Made by a program: the position numbers and the translations under genes. Source: Quillaja saponaria (lineage: Eukaryota > Streptophyta > Magnoliopsida > Fabales > Quillajaceae). Taken from it: DNA of 64,000 bases. Below are positions 10,856 to 23,278 of this stretch, piece after piece. The notes beneath the pieces are model-generated. The model saw only the letters and a program-made list of their open reading frames with translations, did not search any database and was not told the DNA's origin. How positions within the stretch are numbered: position 1 is the stretch's first letter; every line of letters begins with the position of its first letter. The stretch is from contig CM055614.1 in the NCBI GenBank assembly GCA_029379385.1, positions 20,441,994-20,505,993 on the forward strand, written 5' to 3'.

Positions 10856-11465
10856 TTTTGACTATAAAATTATTCTTCTTGAATTCTGGTACCTATAAAA
10901 TTATTTTTGTTCAAGTGTGAATATTTTTTCATTATTTTATGAATTGTTTCTCCCATTTTATTGTAGATTATTGATAGTGAAATATTTTTCTCATGTTACA
11001 TGTGAATTTTTTATTATTATGAATTGATATATACCTCTTGTAAAAGCGATTAATATTAATACTTTATTTATGGCAACTGAAAAACAACATAGTCAACCTA
11101 GTCATTATTTGTGCCACTCCCAATTGATTACAAGTAACTTCTACCAGATGAAAAAATAAGAAACTAATCGTGGTCACCCAAGTTCAATAAAATTCAAGCA
11201 CCAGTTAGTTGAAATTGAATAAAATGTAGGACACTTTCGTACTTAAATTGAAGTGGTGGAATATAAGCATAACATATCTTCAACAACCCACTGAAGGCCA
11301 ACCAAAAAAAAAAAAAAAAGTAGCTAATAGTTGTTTTCAGGGTTTGTACGTAGGTTGAGAAAATTAAAAGACTTAGTTATATGGAACCATTAACTAACAA
11401 CAGTCTATATATAGTACTAATCAAAAGTCATTGTTACAAGTCATACAACCCAGCCTGCCCAATAT
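10482..11465. other. AT-rich intergenic sequence
   Basis: Upstream of the acyltransferase pseudogene. Contains an A-run of about 22 at 10829-10850 and another at 11306-11320. No reading frame, RNA gene or repeat terminus that I can support. Confidence 0.4.
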
Positions 11466-12031
11466 TGTTAAAGACTAATTTTTTATGGGGAATAAAAGAG
11501 AAGTAGATTATCTTTTGTTGGTTATGGTAGATCAAAGTGATAAAATATGAACTTACATTTAAAATTAAATATAAAAATATATTGACTAGATCCTAGATTC
11601 ATTATTTAGCCAATAAATTTTTAGAAATCCAATGAATATGAGAAGTGTTCTCAAAATTTATCCAAAATAGCTAAATCTTAAGAAATTATGCTTCTAACAA
11701 GTGTTGGTAATAATGAATATGAGGAATAAATTAAATAGTGTGAGTATAGCATGCAATGATTGTACTACATATTTAACTCTATATCATAAGACTTATAAAA
11801 GTTACATGAAAAAATAGATAAGACAACTAATAATCATATGTAGCCTTCAAAAGTTGAATGGTGAAGCATAGTTTTAATGTAAATTGCAAGTCTCTTAGTT
11901 AAAATTTCAATTAAGGTAAAAGTGTCTATATCCAATAATGAAAAGGGATATTACTGGATATTACTTCATTTGTGGTTAAGAAGGTTATTTGAAGGCCACT
12001 TGTGAGAGATATTTTATAGGTAAATGTAAAA
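11466..12031 (+). repeat. Copia-type internal fragment, left half
   Basis: Aligns by eye with 43800-44320 inside the copia-type element at 39-48 kb: shared words include 'gagaagtgttctcaaaat', 'agaaattatgcttcta' and 'tgtggttaagaaggtt'. The two copies differ at many positions, so they are old relatives. The alignment stops at 12010-12031, where a Mutator-like element begins, and resumes at about 15020. Confidence 0.75.
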
Positions 12032-14895
12032 GGGCCGTGTTATTGTGTGATTTTTATTGTTGGCGCATTCTGTTCGTAGGCCATTTTAGACATGGTAATA
12101 ACATTAAAGTAAGTGATACTAAACCCACCACCTATACATTTATAGCCCTGTTGACTAGTTAGATGACTTTTCAACTTATTCTGGACAATGTCAGTAGGTG
12201 GAGCCTATATTAATTTGTCATCTTATGTCTTAAGTTTCATGTGGGAATGTAAATTATTTCTTTCAAATGATCTTTAATTTAGTAATTTTATTAACAGACC
12301 ACTTGGTTCTCTTGAGAAAAAAAAAATATATTTTTTTTTTACTAAAAGGGGTCCGGATTAAAAGATCTATCTCCTTAAAAGATATTTATGCACTTGGTTT
12401 GAAATTCTGCAAGGAAAACACTATTAACAGTTTCTATTTTAAAAAAATAAATAGGGTCGATGGATGTAAATCAAGTTGTTGAATTATTCAATCTATTTAG
12501 TTAACTTTTTTTCCATCCACATGTTAGATGTGGTGAAGAAGATATATCGTGTCACTAAGTTACATGATTCGTTTTGTTTCTATTTCCTACATTTATCTAA
12601 CATGCGTTACATAGTATTAATTGTGGGCGATACATAAAGTACAGAAGTCATTTCTATTCCATACAATTGAAAAATAAATTTGGATTACAATATATTTTAA
12701 TAGTTATTAATTTCTAGTTCATTTAAACCAGTTTAAATTATAATAAAAGAAGCCACTGTTGTTTGTAGGTGGCTAATTGCAGAATGACTCGAATAAGAAA
12801 CAAAACCTTAATCAAAATATGCAAAGATTGCATAAATTATATATTTTATAAAAATTAATTTCATTCTAACTGTATTGATTGAGAAACATATATAGCACAT
12901 AAAGCACTAATATATGAACAAATATTTTCGATGAGTCACTGTGAGCCAATATGATCATTTAACTGAGTCATAGACAGTTTGCAGCCGTATAAACTCTTTG
13001 GACATCCCCTTTTCAATAGAGTGACAAATGATTGATATGGTTGCTTGGATGATTGTTTGGAAAGTTGGATAATATTGTAATGCCTAGTATTATATTTTTA
13101 TTTAAAACTTATCTCAGGCATTATTGTGGTATAATATGCAAACTAGACCTTATCGTGATCAACTTATATTAACATCATTAATAGTTGTTTTTATGTTAGT
13201 ATTACCCAACTACATGCTTTTAGAAAATCCATTTGAATACTTAATATTTTCCAACTACTTAAATAATGTAGAAAGTCTCTTTTTAATATTAACGTATACT
13301 AAACATTTCATCAAATGTTCTATATAAAGTTATACGTATGTTTCGGGGACAAGCGCTAAAACTAATTTGCCTTATCAAAAATATTTAGCAGGTGGAATCA
13401 TTATTTACCACAATGATATGATTTGGATTTAACATTGAGTATTACCCAATTGGCTCAAGTACCGATGAGTTCACAATTCACACTACATGGATTAAAATGC
13501 TAGCCTGAAGGTACTTGGTAACAATCATTTATGAGTTATAAGCAATACAATCACATCTCTCACAGTTAATATGGGACACATTTTTGTGATATTACACCAC
13601 TAGCACTATGTTCTTGGATATTTTCTTGTGAAATTGGGATGTAGTTATAGTTAGATTAACTATATTGTTGGTGTTATATGCATTTCCTTTGAATTGTTAT
13701 TTAAACAGGCTAATGCTTTCTTGATTTGATATTTGGAATCTTGTTAGTAAGTTTGTTTTGGCTAGGGTGGAACCATGTATACCTTGGTCCATTCGCGGGT
13801 CATGGCTCCTAATTTGTTATGTGACATGCATATATGTAGTAGAAATTCTCTGCATCTCCAAGGTTATCAAATTCCAATGACTTTTTATCTTCACTTATTA
13901 ACACTTTCAGGCAAACCTCATTATAATAATCTAATTACATTCCTTATTCTCCTTATTCTCTCCTATTTCTATGCTATCACAAGTTTTTCCATCATTTTCA
14001 TGGTCACAGTTATATTTGATTCAAATCCCATCTAAGTTTATTTTTTCAATTTTCATTTCATCTAAGACAATGCAGCAAACCTATATGCGTTCAAAGTATT
14101 ACAAAGACAATGAAACTTTATTACATATATTGACATAATACTGAAGTTGAATATTTCAGAAATTCAATATAAAAAAGAAAACATTGGTAACTCACCGATT
14201 ACATCTTACAAAGATTCTTTTCAAATTATAGAGCCCCAAATCTTGAAGTTTTACCCTTCTTTTCATCGTCTCTTTGATCTTTTGCTTTCAATTATCAAAC
14301 AGAAACACATCCATGTTCTCCAACTGGGCATCTTTTTTTTTAGAGAGGGGGAAGGGGAGAATAAACCCCTATGTAGGCTTCCAGGACAATCGATCCTTAG
14401 ACCTCCTAGATAGCTAGGAAGAATGGGTGCCGCTAGACCACAAGGGTCCTCGCCAACTGGACAACCTCTATCAATATGTTTTAAAAAATCGACGTATATT
14501 TTTTCTCCTCTTCTTTGTATACAATAATTGAGTAAACACTTCTTTCACATAATTTTTCATAATCTAAACAATTGTATTCTGACCTAATACTCAAGTTAAA
14601 AGATAATCCTTGTGGTGGTCAAGAAAATCCAAGGAACCTATTAATAAAATTACTAAATTAGAGGTCCTCTGAAAGAATTAATTTGCATGCCCATATGGGA
14701 TCTAAGGCATAAGATGACAAACTAAAATAGACCTCACAAAAATGAGTCACTGGTTCTAGGCCATTTAACTGGTCAATAGAGCTTTTGATGCATAGGTGGT
14801 AGGTTTTGTATCACTTGCTTTAACAATATTACTATGTTCAAAATGACCTACGCACGAAATGCGCCCACAATAAGAATTGCATTGTATCACGTCCC
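12032..14895. mobile_element. Mutator-like (MULE) non-autonomous element with ~290-bp TIRs
   Basis: The left end starts GGGCCGTGTTATTG and the right end, read inward, GGGACGTGATAC. The inverted repeats continue for roughly 290 bases (12032 to about 12320 and about 14605 to 14895), with several clearly matching blocks such as 'tttgtcatcttatg' and 'aatttagtaattttatta'. Flanking 9-bp direct repeats are aatgtaaaa (12023-12031) and aatgtataa (14896-14904), 8 of 9 identical, the length expected for Mutator. The interior has only short frames (13124-13327 and 13775-14035) with no transposase motif. I cannot say whether it carries a captured gene piece. Confidence 0.85.
14328..14452 (-). mobile_element. 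tRNA-derived SINE inside the MULE
   Basis: On the minus strand it contains TGGTCTAGCGGC, fitting a Pol III A box, and GGTCTAAGGATCGAT about 40 bases later, fitting a degenerate B box. It ends in a pyrimidine-rich stretch and an A-run. It is bounded by identical 8-bp direct repeats CCAACTGG at 14320-14327 and 14453-14460, as expected for L1-style target duplication. Only about 125 bp long. Confidence 0.7.
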
Positions 14896-15185
14896 AATGT
14901 ATAAGCTTTAAGAAGGCTAGTCAATGTTTTTTTCAATGTTGTATGGTTATTAATATAACTATACTTTTACATAAGGTATTGGATACCATATGTAACTCTC
15001 ATATTTGGAAAAAGTTTACAAAATGTGAGAACACAAGAATCTAAAATAGTGTGAAGACAAAGTATACCCTAAAATGTGGTAAGTGTTATTACATTGGTCG
15101 TAAGATCTTCTATTTTAGGAATACCATTGTGACGTACTAAAATTTATAAGACTAACTTGAAGTACCAATAAGAACATTATTTCTA
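14896..15185 (+). repeat. Copia-type internal fragment, right half
   Basis: From about 15020 the sequence matches 44325-44485 ('cacaagaatctaaaatagtg', 'gtaccaataagaacatta'), continuing the alignment interrupted at 12031. It begins with the 9-bp MULE target copy and about 115 bases without a clear partner. Confidence 0.7.
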
Positions 15186-17235
15186 TTGTTGTTGATAAAC
15201 TCATGCAAGTACACATATCATAAACAAGTAATATAGTGATAATGTAGAGTGTCAATCTCACGAAAAGTTAGTGCAAATATTATATTAAATACTAAAATTG
15301 GCAATCCTAATTTTATTTGAACAATTGAATTTGGGTTGATTATAAACTAAAAACAAATTAACTGAAGAATATACTGGAGATAAACCTAGAATTACAATTT
15401 CCCTCAACACTTCACTTGAACTAATATTATCTCGTCTTGCTTAGTTATGATAATGATTTATTAACTTAGGATTCTAATTCAATTATAAGTATTTTCCAAT
15501 AACGTATAATAATATCTCACTTAACCAATTCACTATATTAGCAAAAATTGAGTTAAGCAAAACTCATTAAGAATAAACTTAAATTTGGCTACACAAGACA
15601 TATAGTTGTATTCCTATTCTATATACACAAACAATCATGAGTATGAATTCAAACAAGTGTTATTTCATTCAAGGCTAAACTTAAATTCTCTTTTCCAAGG
15701 AATAGAAGTAACGAGTTATCCCCACAAATCCCGAATCCAAAAAATTCACAACAACATCAACCAAACCCTTACAAAAAGAAAACAATTTAATTTGACCTAA
15801 CTTCCTAAATTGTATCACAACTAGATCCTATCTTAGTGAGCTCACTACGAAAGTATAGTTTATAGTATAAGGTTTGGATAACAACAACATTTTAAATAGT
15901 TAACGCAATTACATGGGATACTAAAGAAATTTTCAAATAGAAAAAGTAAAAGGGTAGAATTCAAGTAAATAAATTACGTAATTATATATTTGAACTTGTA
16001 ATTTTTTTTAACCCAATTATAATTGTCAAAGTGCAAATGAAATATGACAATTTATATATTTAAAGTATCAAGTAACATTAATTTAACTTGAAAATTGAAA
16101 TAGTGGTGAAAATCCACCAATAGACTTTCAATGGAGTTAAAAATTTGAAAATTGAACAATAGAAGAATACAAGTATAAAAAGACCAAGATTAAAAAGACA
16201 ATTGGAGGAAAAGCATAATAATTTTAAAAAGATTCAGTAAGAAATATTAGAACTAGATATTTAAACATCTATTTCCAATAAATTTGGACTAAGAGAAATA
16301 AATAAAATGGAAACTTAACCCAAAATCTAACATGACACTATTTATGCAAAACACAAAAAAAAAAACAAAAAAAAATTGAAAAAAAAATTAAATAGATAAA
16401 TTATTTTAAGTTTTGAATTTCTAGCCACAACAAGACTTGAATATAAATATATAGTATTATTTTAGGATAAGAAAATGAGCACCACTTACAAAGCGTAAGA
16501 GGGTGTACGTTGCTAATCACCATAAAAAGCAAGCAAATAGAAAGAGATGTATTAGAAAGTGAATAGGGAAAATGGAAGAAAAGACAAAAACATGAAGAAT
16601 GAGAGTGGGTTTTGTTGTATAACATCAAATTTTTTTTTTTTTTTTTGAGAAGATTGTATACCATGAATTGATCCTCACGTCAATTAGCTTTTGTTGGCTT
16701 AAGCAAGGAAGCCATGTGAAACCATGATCTATGGGCTAATTGTGCAAGGATTTTGGGAGGAAAGCTAATGGGCTTCCGTGTTAATGAAACAGTGGAGAGA
16801 AAGCATAGAAATGGAGTGGTGAAAAGTTAGGGAGGAGTGTAGAGATGAGAAGAAAAAAAAAGGAAGGGGAAAGCAAGCAAGGACACTAGACAAAATTTTA
16901 GTAGTGTGCTGAGACAAGATATTTGTATACCCTTTTGAAATCTTAAGAAAGACCCACTATTTTCATGTTCTATAACAAATAGTAATGGTAAGCAAAAATA
17001 TTTTTCCTTCAAGTTCGTAAGGAAAATAAAAATTTTACATACATGAAAGTAATTTTTTTCCCTATAATACTCTTATAGGGTAGTTTAAAAAAAATTAATT
17101 TTACTAAACTTTATATAATAAAATTTAAAAAAAAATCTTTTTGAGCTCACTAAATTTGTGATTTTGGGTTTGTGGTCCCACCATAAAAACCGGACCCATT
17201 AATTAGACATATGTAAAATTACGCGTCATCACATG
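15186..17235. other. AT-rich sequence without an identified gene
   Basis: About 2 kb of AT-rich DNA with A- and T-runs (for example 16351-16390 and 16628-16645). Short frames on both strands show no family pattern. It sits between a copia internal fragment and a partial LTR of the same family, so it may be eroded element DNA, but I see no alignable match in the window. Confidence 0.4.
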
Positions 17236-18541
17236 TTAGTGCACATTTGAGAATGATTTCATTAAATTGACTCAATTAAGAACACTTATATGGAGTTTCT
17301 ATACATGTCAATAGGTAGTTCTCGTATTATAATTACAGTTGTAGAAATAATCTTTTGACTTGAAACATCATAGTTATCTTGTATGTATGTCATTATACTT
17401 TGATGTTATTTCTGATTATATTCATGAGTCTCCTAAAAAGTACATAGTAATTAATTGGGTATAATCACTTGCATATAGAGGTATGTGAATGCGTAATAAA
17501 GGATCTATTACTCTTAGTAGAGAAGAGATAATGTTTTATGTAGTCTGTAAAAGGTTTTACTTAAAGTATATGACCATAATAGTTGGATATTAGAAAATGA
17601 GTTTTGAATTTTCTCAATGAAGCTATAATCTTAAGATCTAGACACGTGACTAAATTTAGAGTTTAACATTATTTTCATATCTAAATAGATGTAATCAGAA
17701 CATTGCATGATAGAAAAAGTAGTCATGTGTTGCTAAGCACCAATCTTGACTAGTAGAAAATTCTGATAATTAATTAATTATCTATTGATTATTAATTAAT
17801 TAATCTTAGTTAAAGGATGAATTATAAAAAGAGCTTTAACTCAAAAAATTAGAATGTATATACTGCCATAATAAATTTATAAAAGTTATATGTCTACTGC
17901 CATCGTTAGTTTGAACCTAGAAGTTATACACAATAGGACGATATTCAACTAAGGAGAGTTTTGGGCAGTCACATAATTATTAAGTTTGTTAGGCATTAGG
18001 TTTAATTATGATTAAATCCTAATATTAGCATAATCCCTAATGTGTTGGATTGTTAATTACATAGAGAGGTGTTCGTTATTATAAATAAGACTTAACAAGC
18101 TAGGCAATAATAAGTGAGAATAATTGTATGTACAATATAAAAAGTCTAAAACCTTCAAAAGGATTTTAGGGCCAAGTACAGTTTCTAAATTACAAGAGGA
18201 ATTTGGTAACTTGTGCTAACCCACAAGGAATCTCTTGGTAACCCCTCTCACTTTCAAGCATAAAGATCATTGGTTTGATTTATTCGTGTGGATATACTTA
18301 GAGATGGGACACTTGTGCCATTGTTGTGATTTTGATGAATCAACAAGGAGTGAAAGCTGAATCAAGAAAATGACAAAAGAATTGAAAACCTTAGAGGTAC
18401 ATAGTTCACTAATTTCTTATTTAATTGTTAAACTAGAACTAAGATCTTTAATATGATCATAAGGTGATTTAGGTTTAAAGGAATCGAAAATTTTAAATTT
18501 TGATGCACATTTGATTTCCATATTTTCTACTGATTCCTTAC
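17236..18541 (+). repeat. Partial copia-type LTR (copy 2)
   Basis: Aligns with the 5' LTR from about 39762 to 41249, lacking the first ~280 bases. Landmarks: 'tcaattaagaacacttatatgg', 'gtataatcacttgcatat', the palindrome GATAATTAATTAATTATC near 17766, and the terminal 'ttccttaca' at 18533-18541. It has only one copy of the 101-bp segment that is doubled in the LTRs at 39.9 and 47.0 kb. It is followed directly by Harbinger sequence. Confidence 0.8.
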
Positions 18542-19018
18542 AGTAATGCACAATCATGGTAGCAACTATGATATTTATTATTTGTTTGAAGGAATACAAG
18601 GATATGTCTCGCAAGATGGCAAAGCGTTTTCTTCCTGATTCCAAACACCCTTTCAACTACGAACCTTAAACTTAAAAGGTGGTAGTTGAAAATTTCCTTC
18701 TCATTTTTAGAACATGTGTGGTGTTTTGGAATTGTGGAAGATGATATCTTTAACATTTGTAAGGTGGTACAAATCCATCAGTCATGACATATGCTAAATC
18801 AACCAAATAATATCTCATCTAAGGTGGCATTGGAAAATTTGATGAAGGATTAGTCAAAGCTTCTTTAAGTACCAGGTTGTTGTGGGCAGTTCCAGCCCAT
18901 CTGGTTAAAACATATGTGAAGCATAAATTGAAGTTACATGCCGCCATCACATTTTGCATCGATTATCCTTTATTTCGAGCAAATTCCATTTGCCTATTAA
19001 AGGGAAAATGACACGTAA
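18542..19018 (-). pseudogene. PIF/Harbinger transposase pseudogene (copy 2, truncated)
   Basis: The minus strand gives, from 19000 down, MAACNFNLCFTYVLT and AHNNLVLKEALT, then MRYYLVDLAYVMT, and at 18756-18540 KEIFNYHLLSLRFVVERVFGI. These are consecutive blocks of the plant HARBI1-like nuclease, including the region around the second and third acidic residues. The position normally held by the second Asp (ACD/CDF) reads N. Stops are present. The N-terminal part seen in copy 1 (1540-1860) is missing because a gypsy-type LTR begins at 19019. Confidence 0.75.
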
Positions 19019-21200
19019 TGTCACACCCCCAACGGAGGCATGACTGGCTGGAGGATTGAGTAACCAATCTTTCATAACACTGATTCTACAACAAAGAAAC
19101 AAATAAAATTCTTAACTAAACCAATGCATAAAAGTAAAATTTTATAAAACATAAATTAACTATAAAAGTTTGTTTACTAAAACATACAACAATTTACTAA
19201 AAATTTTGGCAGATGTTCCTTGCAATGTGAAACATGCCAAAAAATACAAACAAATAATGTCTGGCTACATTCAACCAGGTATCAACAAAGACAACATAAC
19301 CAATGAGCTTCACTTTAATAAAATCATAAACAGTAACAAATTGACTTTTATACAAACAACTTATAATAGCCCAACACCCTAATTGTGACTACAAATTTTC
19401 ATCATTTGACTTAAAGTATGAGATCCTGGAAAATACCTTATCGTACTCTATCAACAGGTCACAAGATCGACGATGCCATATACTGAACTCCTATTACTAA
19501 AAAAAAAAATAAAAAAAATTCCACAAGATAAGAGTGAGTCCTATGGACTCAGTGAGTAAAAACATACCTAAAGGGTACTAACATTACTCAACACAAGTAT
19601 ATAACATATATAGTCAATTAATATCAATATATAATAAATTAAAAAACCACTAAAGTTACATATACACGATTGTGAAAACACAGCTTAACAAGCATAGCTC
19701 AAATAGCACTCTGTATAATTCAATTAAAGCAATTCAAAGCATACAAGTCAAACAAAGGGTCAACTAAGTAATTTAGCCTCGCACAACAAATATCTCCCCC
19801 TACCAGGCATTTACGAGCTCACACAACAAGTTATTTTTTGTACACAATTCATCCTATAGGGGCTGAGCACTCAATTCTCTTAAAACAATTATCAGAATTA
19901 GATTATCTCATATCAAAATATCTTAACACATCCTAGGTGCACTTGGATTTCAATTTCAAAAATAAACTCATTTCGGAGAACAATTCATTACGTTGGCCCT
20001 TATTAACCATCAAACATAATTCAAATTACTCAATGAAACACTTCATATGCTTATTTTTTTATATAACACATATAATTACACATAATAATCTAGCAACCAA
20101 AGGATAGCAGTTAACCACTCACCTTTAACTGGTTTTATTTGTCACTCACACTTGCGGTCATGTGCGTCGTTGATTTAACTACACTTTTCGAAGCTACAAT
20201 TACATTTTCCTAGTGTTACTTAGTTTGACAATTCTTAAGTTTACAACCTTTTAGTTACAAAAATCTAGAATACTCAGTTTCAAGTTTTTATTTAAAGTAA
20301 ACTCTTTAGTTATTTTCACAACAATCTTTAAGATCTATTTGATTTTTGCTTATATAGTTAACCAAATTTAACAAAACCAAATTTAAACATTAACTTTAAG
20401 AAGTTATATATCTTTTTTATTCAGAAAATTTTCTTAACATCAGCCTTGAACTCACTCGATTCCTCACATGAATAAAAACATGGCCTGCAAAAATTCCTGG
20501 TTCCCAACCCCTCATTCCAATGCTTTTAGAATTCTCATACTTAGGAGATAAATTGTAAAACATTCAAGTCTTGAATTTAAAGATGTTAGGAATATTTCAT
20601 TTTCAGCACTGTTCTCCTAATTCATCCTTTAAGTTCCTCTAATCTTAATTATTTCAAAACAGGTACAGTCAGGACCCGAAAATCACGTTCATGACTTCTA
20701 ATACATTCAAGATACACACAACAAGGAATTAAGACCTGTAACTCTCCAAATTTATCCTTTAATATGTTAGGAACAACTTTTAGTTAGAGATTCTAAGCTA
20801 ATTCAAACCACAAACCTCGACGAAGCCTTTCGGATTGATTGAGGCTCACTAAACATCCTGATGGACCTAGCTACATTCCAATAGCTCTAACGATAAATAT
20901 AATTGAAATCAGGTTACAAAATTTTATAGACATCATCTCAAGACCCTAAACTACCCTTTCTCTTTAGAACTCTTAATTTAATTCAGTCTTGAAGACACCT
21001 GAAATACAAGATTTCTCTAACCCATGAAATCAGGCCATGCATCCTTTCAAAAACCTATTAAATCTCATTTTCCAATACCTTACCCATAACTACCCCTCCT
21101 TTGTTCATACCCATTACTCACTTTCATTAAGTCCTTAAATCACAACATTAACCAACTATTTTCAACTAAACATTTTATCAAACATTTTGAGTACATAACT
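19019..21200 (-). mobile_element. Long gypsy-type LTR, copy A (3' end defined, 5' end unclear)
   Basis: Starts TGTCACACCCCC on the plus strand and aligns for about 2.1 kb with 32976-35030 and 58349-60480. Shared blocks: 'gcatgactggc.ggaggatt' at the start, 'gagtcctatggactc.gtgag' at 19533-19557, and 'agtcttgaagacacc' near 20980. On the minus strand the terminus would read GGGGTGTGACA, a common 3' end of plant gypsy LTRs, so the sense strand is probably minus. Similarity fades after about 21200 and no matching terminus or target copy was found; the Harbinger sequence does not resume afterwards. Confidence 0.75.
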
Positions 21201-23160
21201 ACTTTTATCTCATATGTATGTGTATTTTATATATATATATATATACACACAACAATAATTCAACATGCATCCTCAAATTCCAATCATAATCATATTGAGG
21301 TTCATACCAAATATTTAATTTTTTTTTCCAATGAGAAGGTTTCTTCATGTATTACCTTTGATTTCTCTTGCTTTTTCTGGGACGATGCTATAATATCTTC
21401 TCAATTTTCCTTTGGTTGCTTGCTGAACAAAATATGCTAACTTTATTGCTAATACATATTCTTTCTTTTCTTCTTCTTTTTTTTTAAGCCAACTGATGAA
21501 TTCTGCGTTAACCTCATGGACCACGACACTTTGATAGAATGACATAAAATGATATTGTGGCCATGGGAAGGAACCAATTGGACCTTAAAGATTTTACTAA
21601 AACAAACAAGCAAAGTATTGAACCTAACAATAGATATCAAATTGATGGATCAAAACACAAGAAGGACTTAAAAGTAGATAGAGATATAATAGACAATGAA
21701 ATGGATGTTGATTGTAAATTGGATCGTGATGTACAAAAAGAATTGAAGATACTAAGACTGTTTCATGCTGCTTACCAAGAGAAAATGCAATAACAATTGA
21801 CCAGCCACCTCACTCACATGGGAAAAAAAAAACAGGGCTGGCTTACCAATACTTGCACATTTACTCAGTTGGGATATAGAAAAATTCATTTTGATTGAGA
21901 TGAAAATGAAAAAAATATAAGCTATATTTTTTCTATTTCGAGATTTCTCATAAAACTAGCAATTTAAAATTTAGACAGAAAAATTACATTTTAAAAAAAA
22001 AAAAAAATTCTATTATGGTAATGAAACTAACAAATATGTCAATGAAATATGTTATATTTTATCTATTATAAATTATTAAAATATAAATTAACAAGACAAC
22101 TATATGTTAATTCCCTATCTTTGCATTCCTTGATCATTGAGTCCTGTTCAAATTTGATTCATATTTATTCAAATGGTGTTACTAAAATTTTATTTATGAT
22201 TTAAAAATAAATGCAATGTCAAATTTAAAAATAGAATAAATTTCTTATCCTTTTAGACTTGGTGAAATAACACTAAGGTCCAAAGTTTGGAGAAATTGAC
22301 ACTCCTCTTCTTTGGATGAATGAAAAAAATAATGGTGTTATAAAATAATTTAGGTAAAATATTAAAAACTCATGTTTGTATATCCAAACTGCCAAAATGT
22401 CTTACTTTTACCTTCTTTTTTTTCAAATAAGTTCTATTATTTAGATTTTTCCATGATATGAATTTTCAAAAATTTAAATCTATCCAAAATTAGAAAAATA
22501 AATTCAAACACTTTTAAGAAAATAATATTTTTTTTTCGTTTGTAGGTTGAAAAATATGAAAAGGAAAAATGGTAACATTTTATTGTTACTATAAGTCTTT
22601 TTTATTTTATTAATTAATATATTGTAAAATTATAATTTTTTAAATTTATTTATTCTTTATTGGTTTAAAGTGATAAAAATATATTTTAATTTAAAGACTA
22701 TTTCTTTAGAGGGAAAAAAAATTAAAATTCAAACTTCTCTGTCTCGTAAAGATATGAAATAGGTTGCTTTAGAATATCACTAACAAATTAAAAAATTTTT
22801 TTATTAGAGATGATGCAGTAGAAATAAAAAAAATTAAGGTTGTTACTAAGAAATTTAAATTTAAAAATAAAGTATGGTATAAAAAAAATGTATTATGACT
22901 CATTTGAAAAATAAAAAGTAATAATAAATTTTTTTGATATTTTGAAGATTTAATATGATATTTTTAGTATTTTACTTAAATTATTTTATAACATCATCAC
23001 TTTTTAAATAAATTCAAGAGAATAAAGTGTCGGTTTTTTTAAATTTTAGGTTGTAATATTATTTTATCAAATCTCAAAAGAAGTGTTTAAATTATTCTGA
23101 AAAATATAAGTAAATAAATATATAAAATTCAACCTATAAAATCCGAGCCCGGCTGATTTT
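21201..23160. other. Intergenic region upstream of the CIP8-like gene
   Basis: Contains a (TA)n run near 21228-21245 and several A/T runs. Two short frames, at 21345-21545 (minus) and 21557-21793 (plus), resemble no family I know. From 21900 to 23150 the sequence is very AT-rich and featureless. It may hold distal promoter elements, but I see no specific site. Confidence 0.4.
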
Positions 23161-23164
23161 ATAA

Positions 23165-23172
23165 TATAAATA
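23165..23172 (+). promoter_or_regulatory. Probable TATA box of the CIP8-like gene
   Basis: TATAAATA followed by AAAGATC, 107 bases before the ATG at 23279. A start site about 30 bases downstream, in the C/T-rich stretch around 23200-23215, would give a 5' leader of 65-80 bases, normal for a plant gene. Confidence 0.5.
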
Positions 23173-23278
23173 AAAGATCACCAACGACACTTTAAGCCAA
23201 CCTTTGCTCCTCCTTTGTCCACCCTAATTGCACTGGGTTGGTTTCTCTCGGTCATTGACTACTCCCAAGCCTGCAGCC

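Noticed and set aside
12267..14413. Short frames within the MULE
   Set aside because: No transposase or zinc-finger pattern; several begin or end in the inverted repeats or the SINE.
15186..17235. Treating 11.5-18.5 kb as one copia element because internal fragment and LTR spacing resemble the 44.5-46.6 kb interval
   Set aside because: The intervening 2 kb does not align by eye and no polypurine tract or LTR start is found near 17236.
23228..23278. Upstream in-frame ATG adding 17 residues to the CIP8-like protein
   Set aside because: The ATG at 23279 has a better context and fits the family N-terminus; the upstream one lies in the likely leader.
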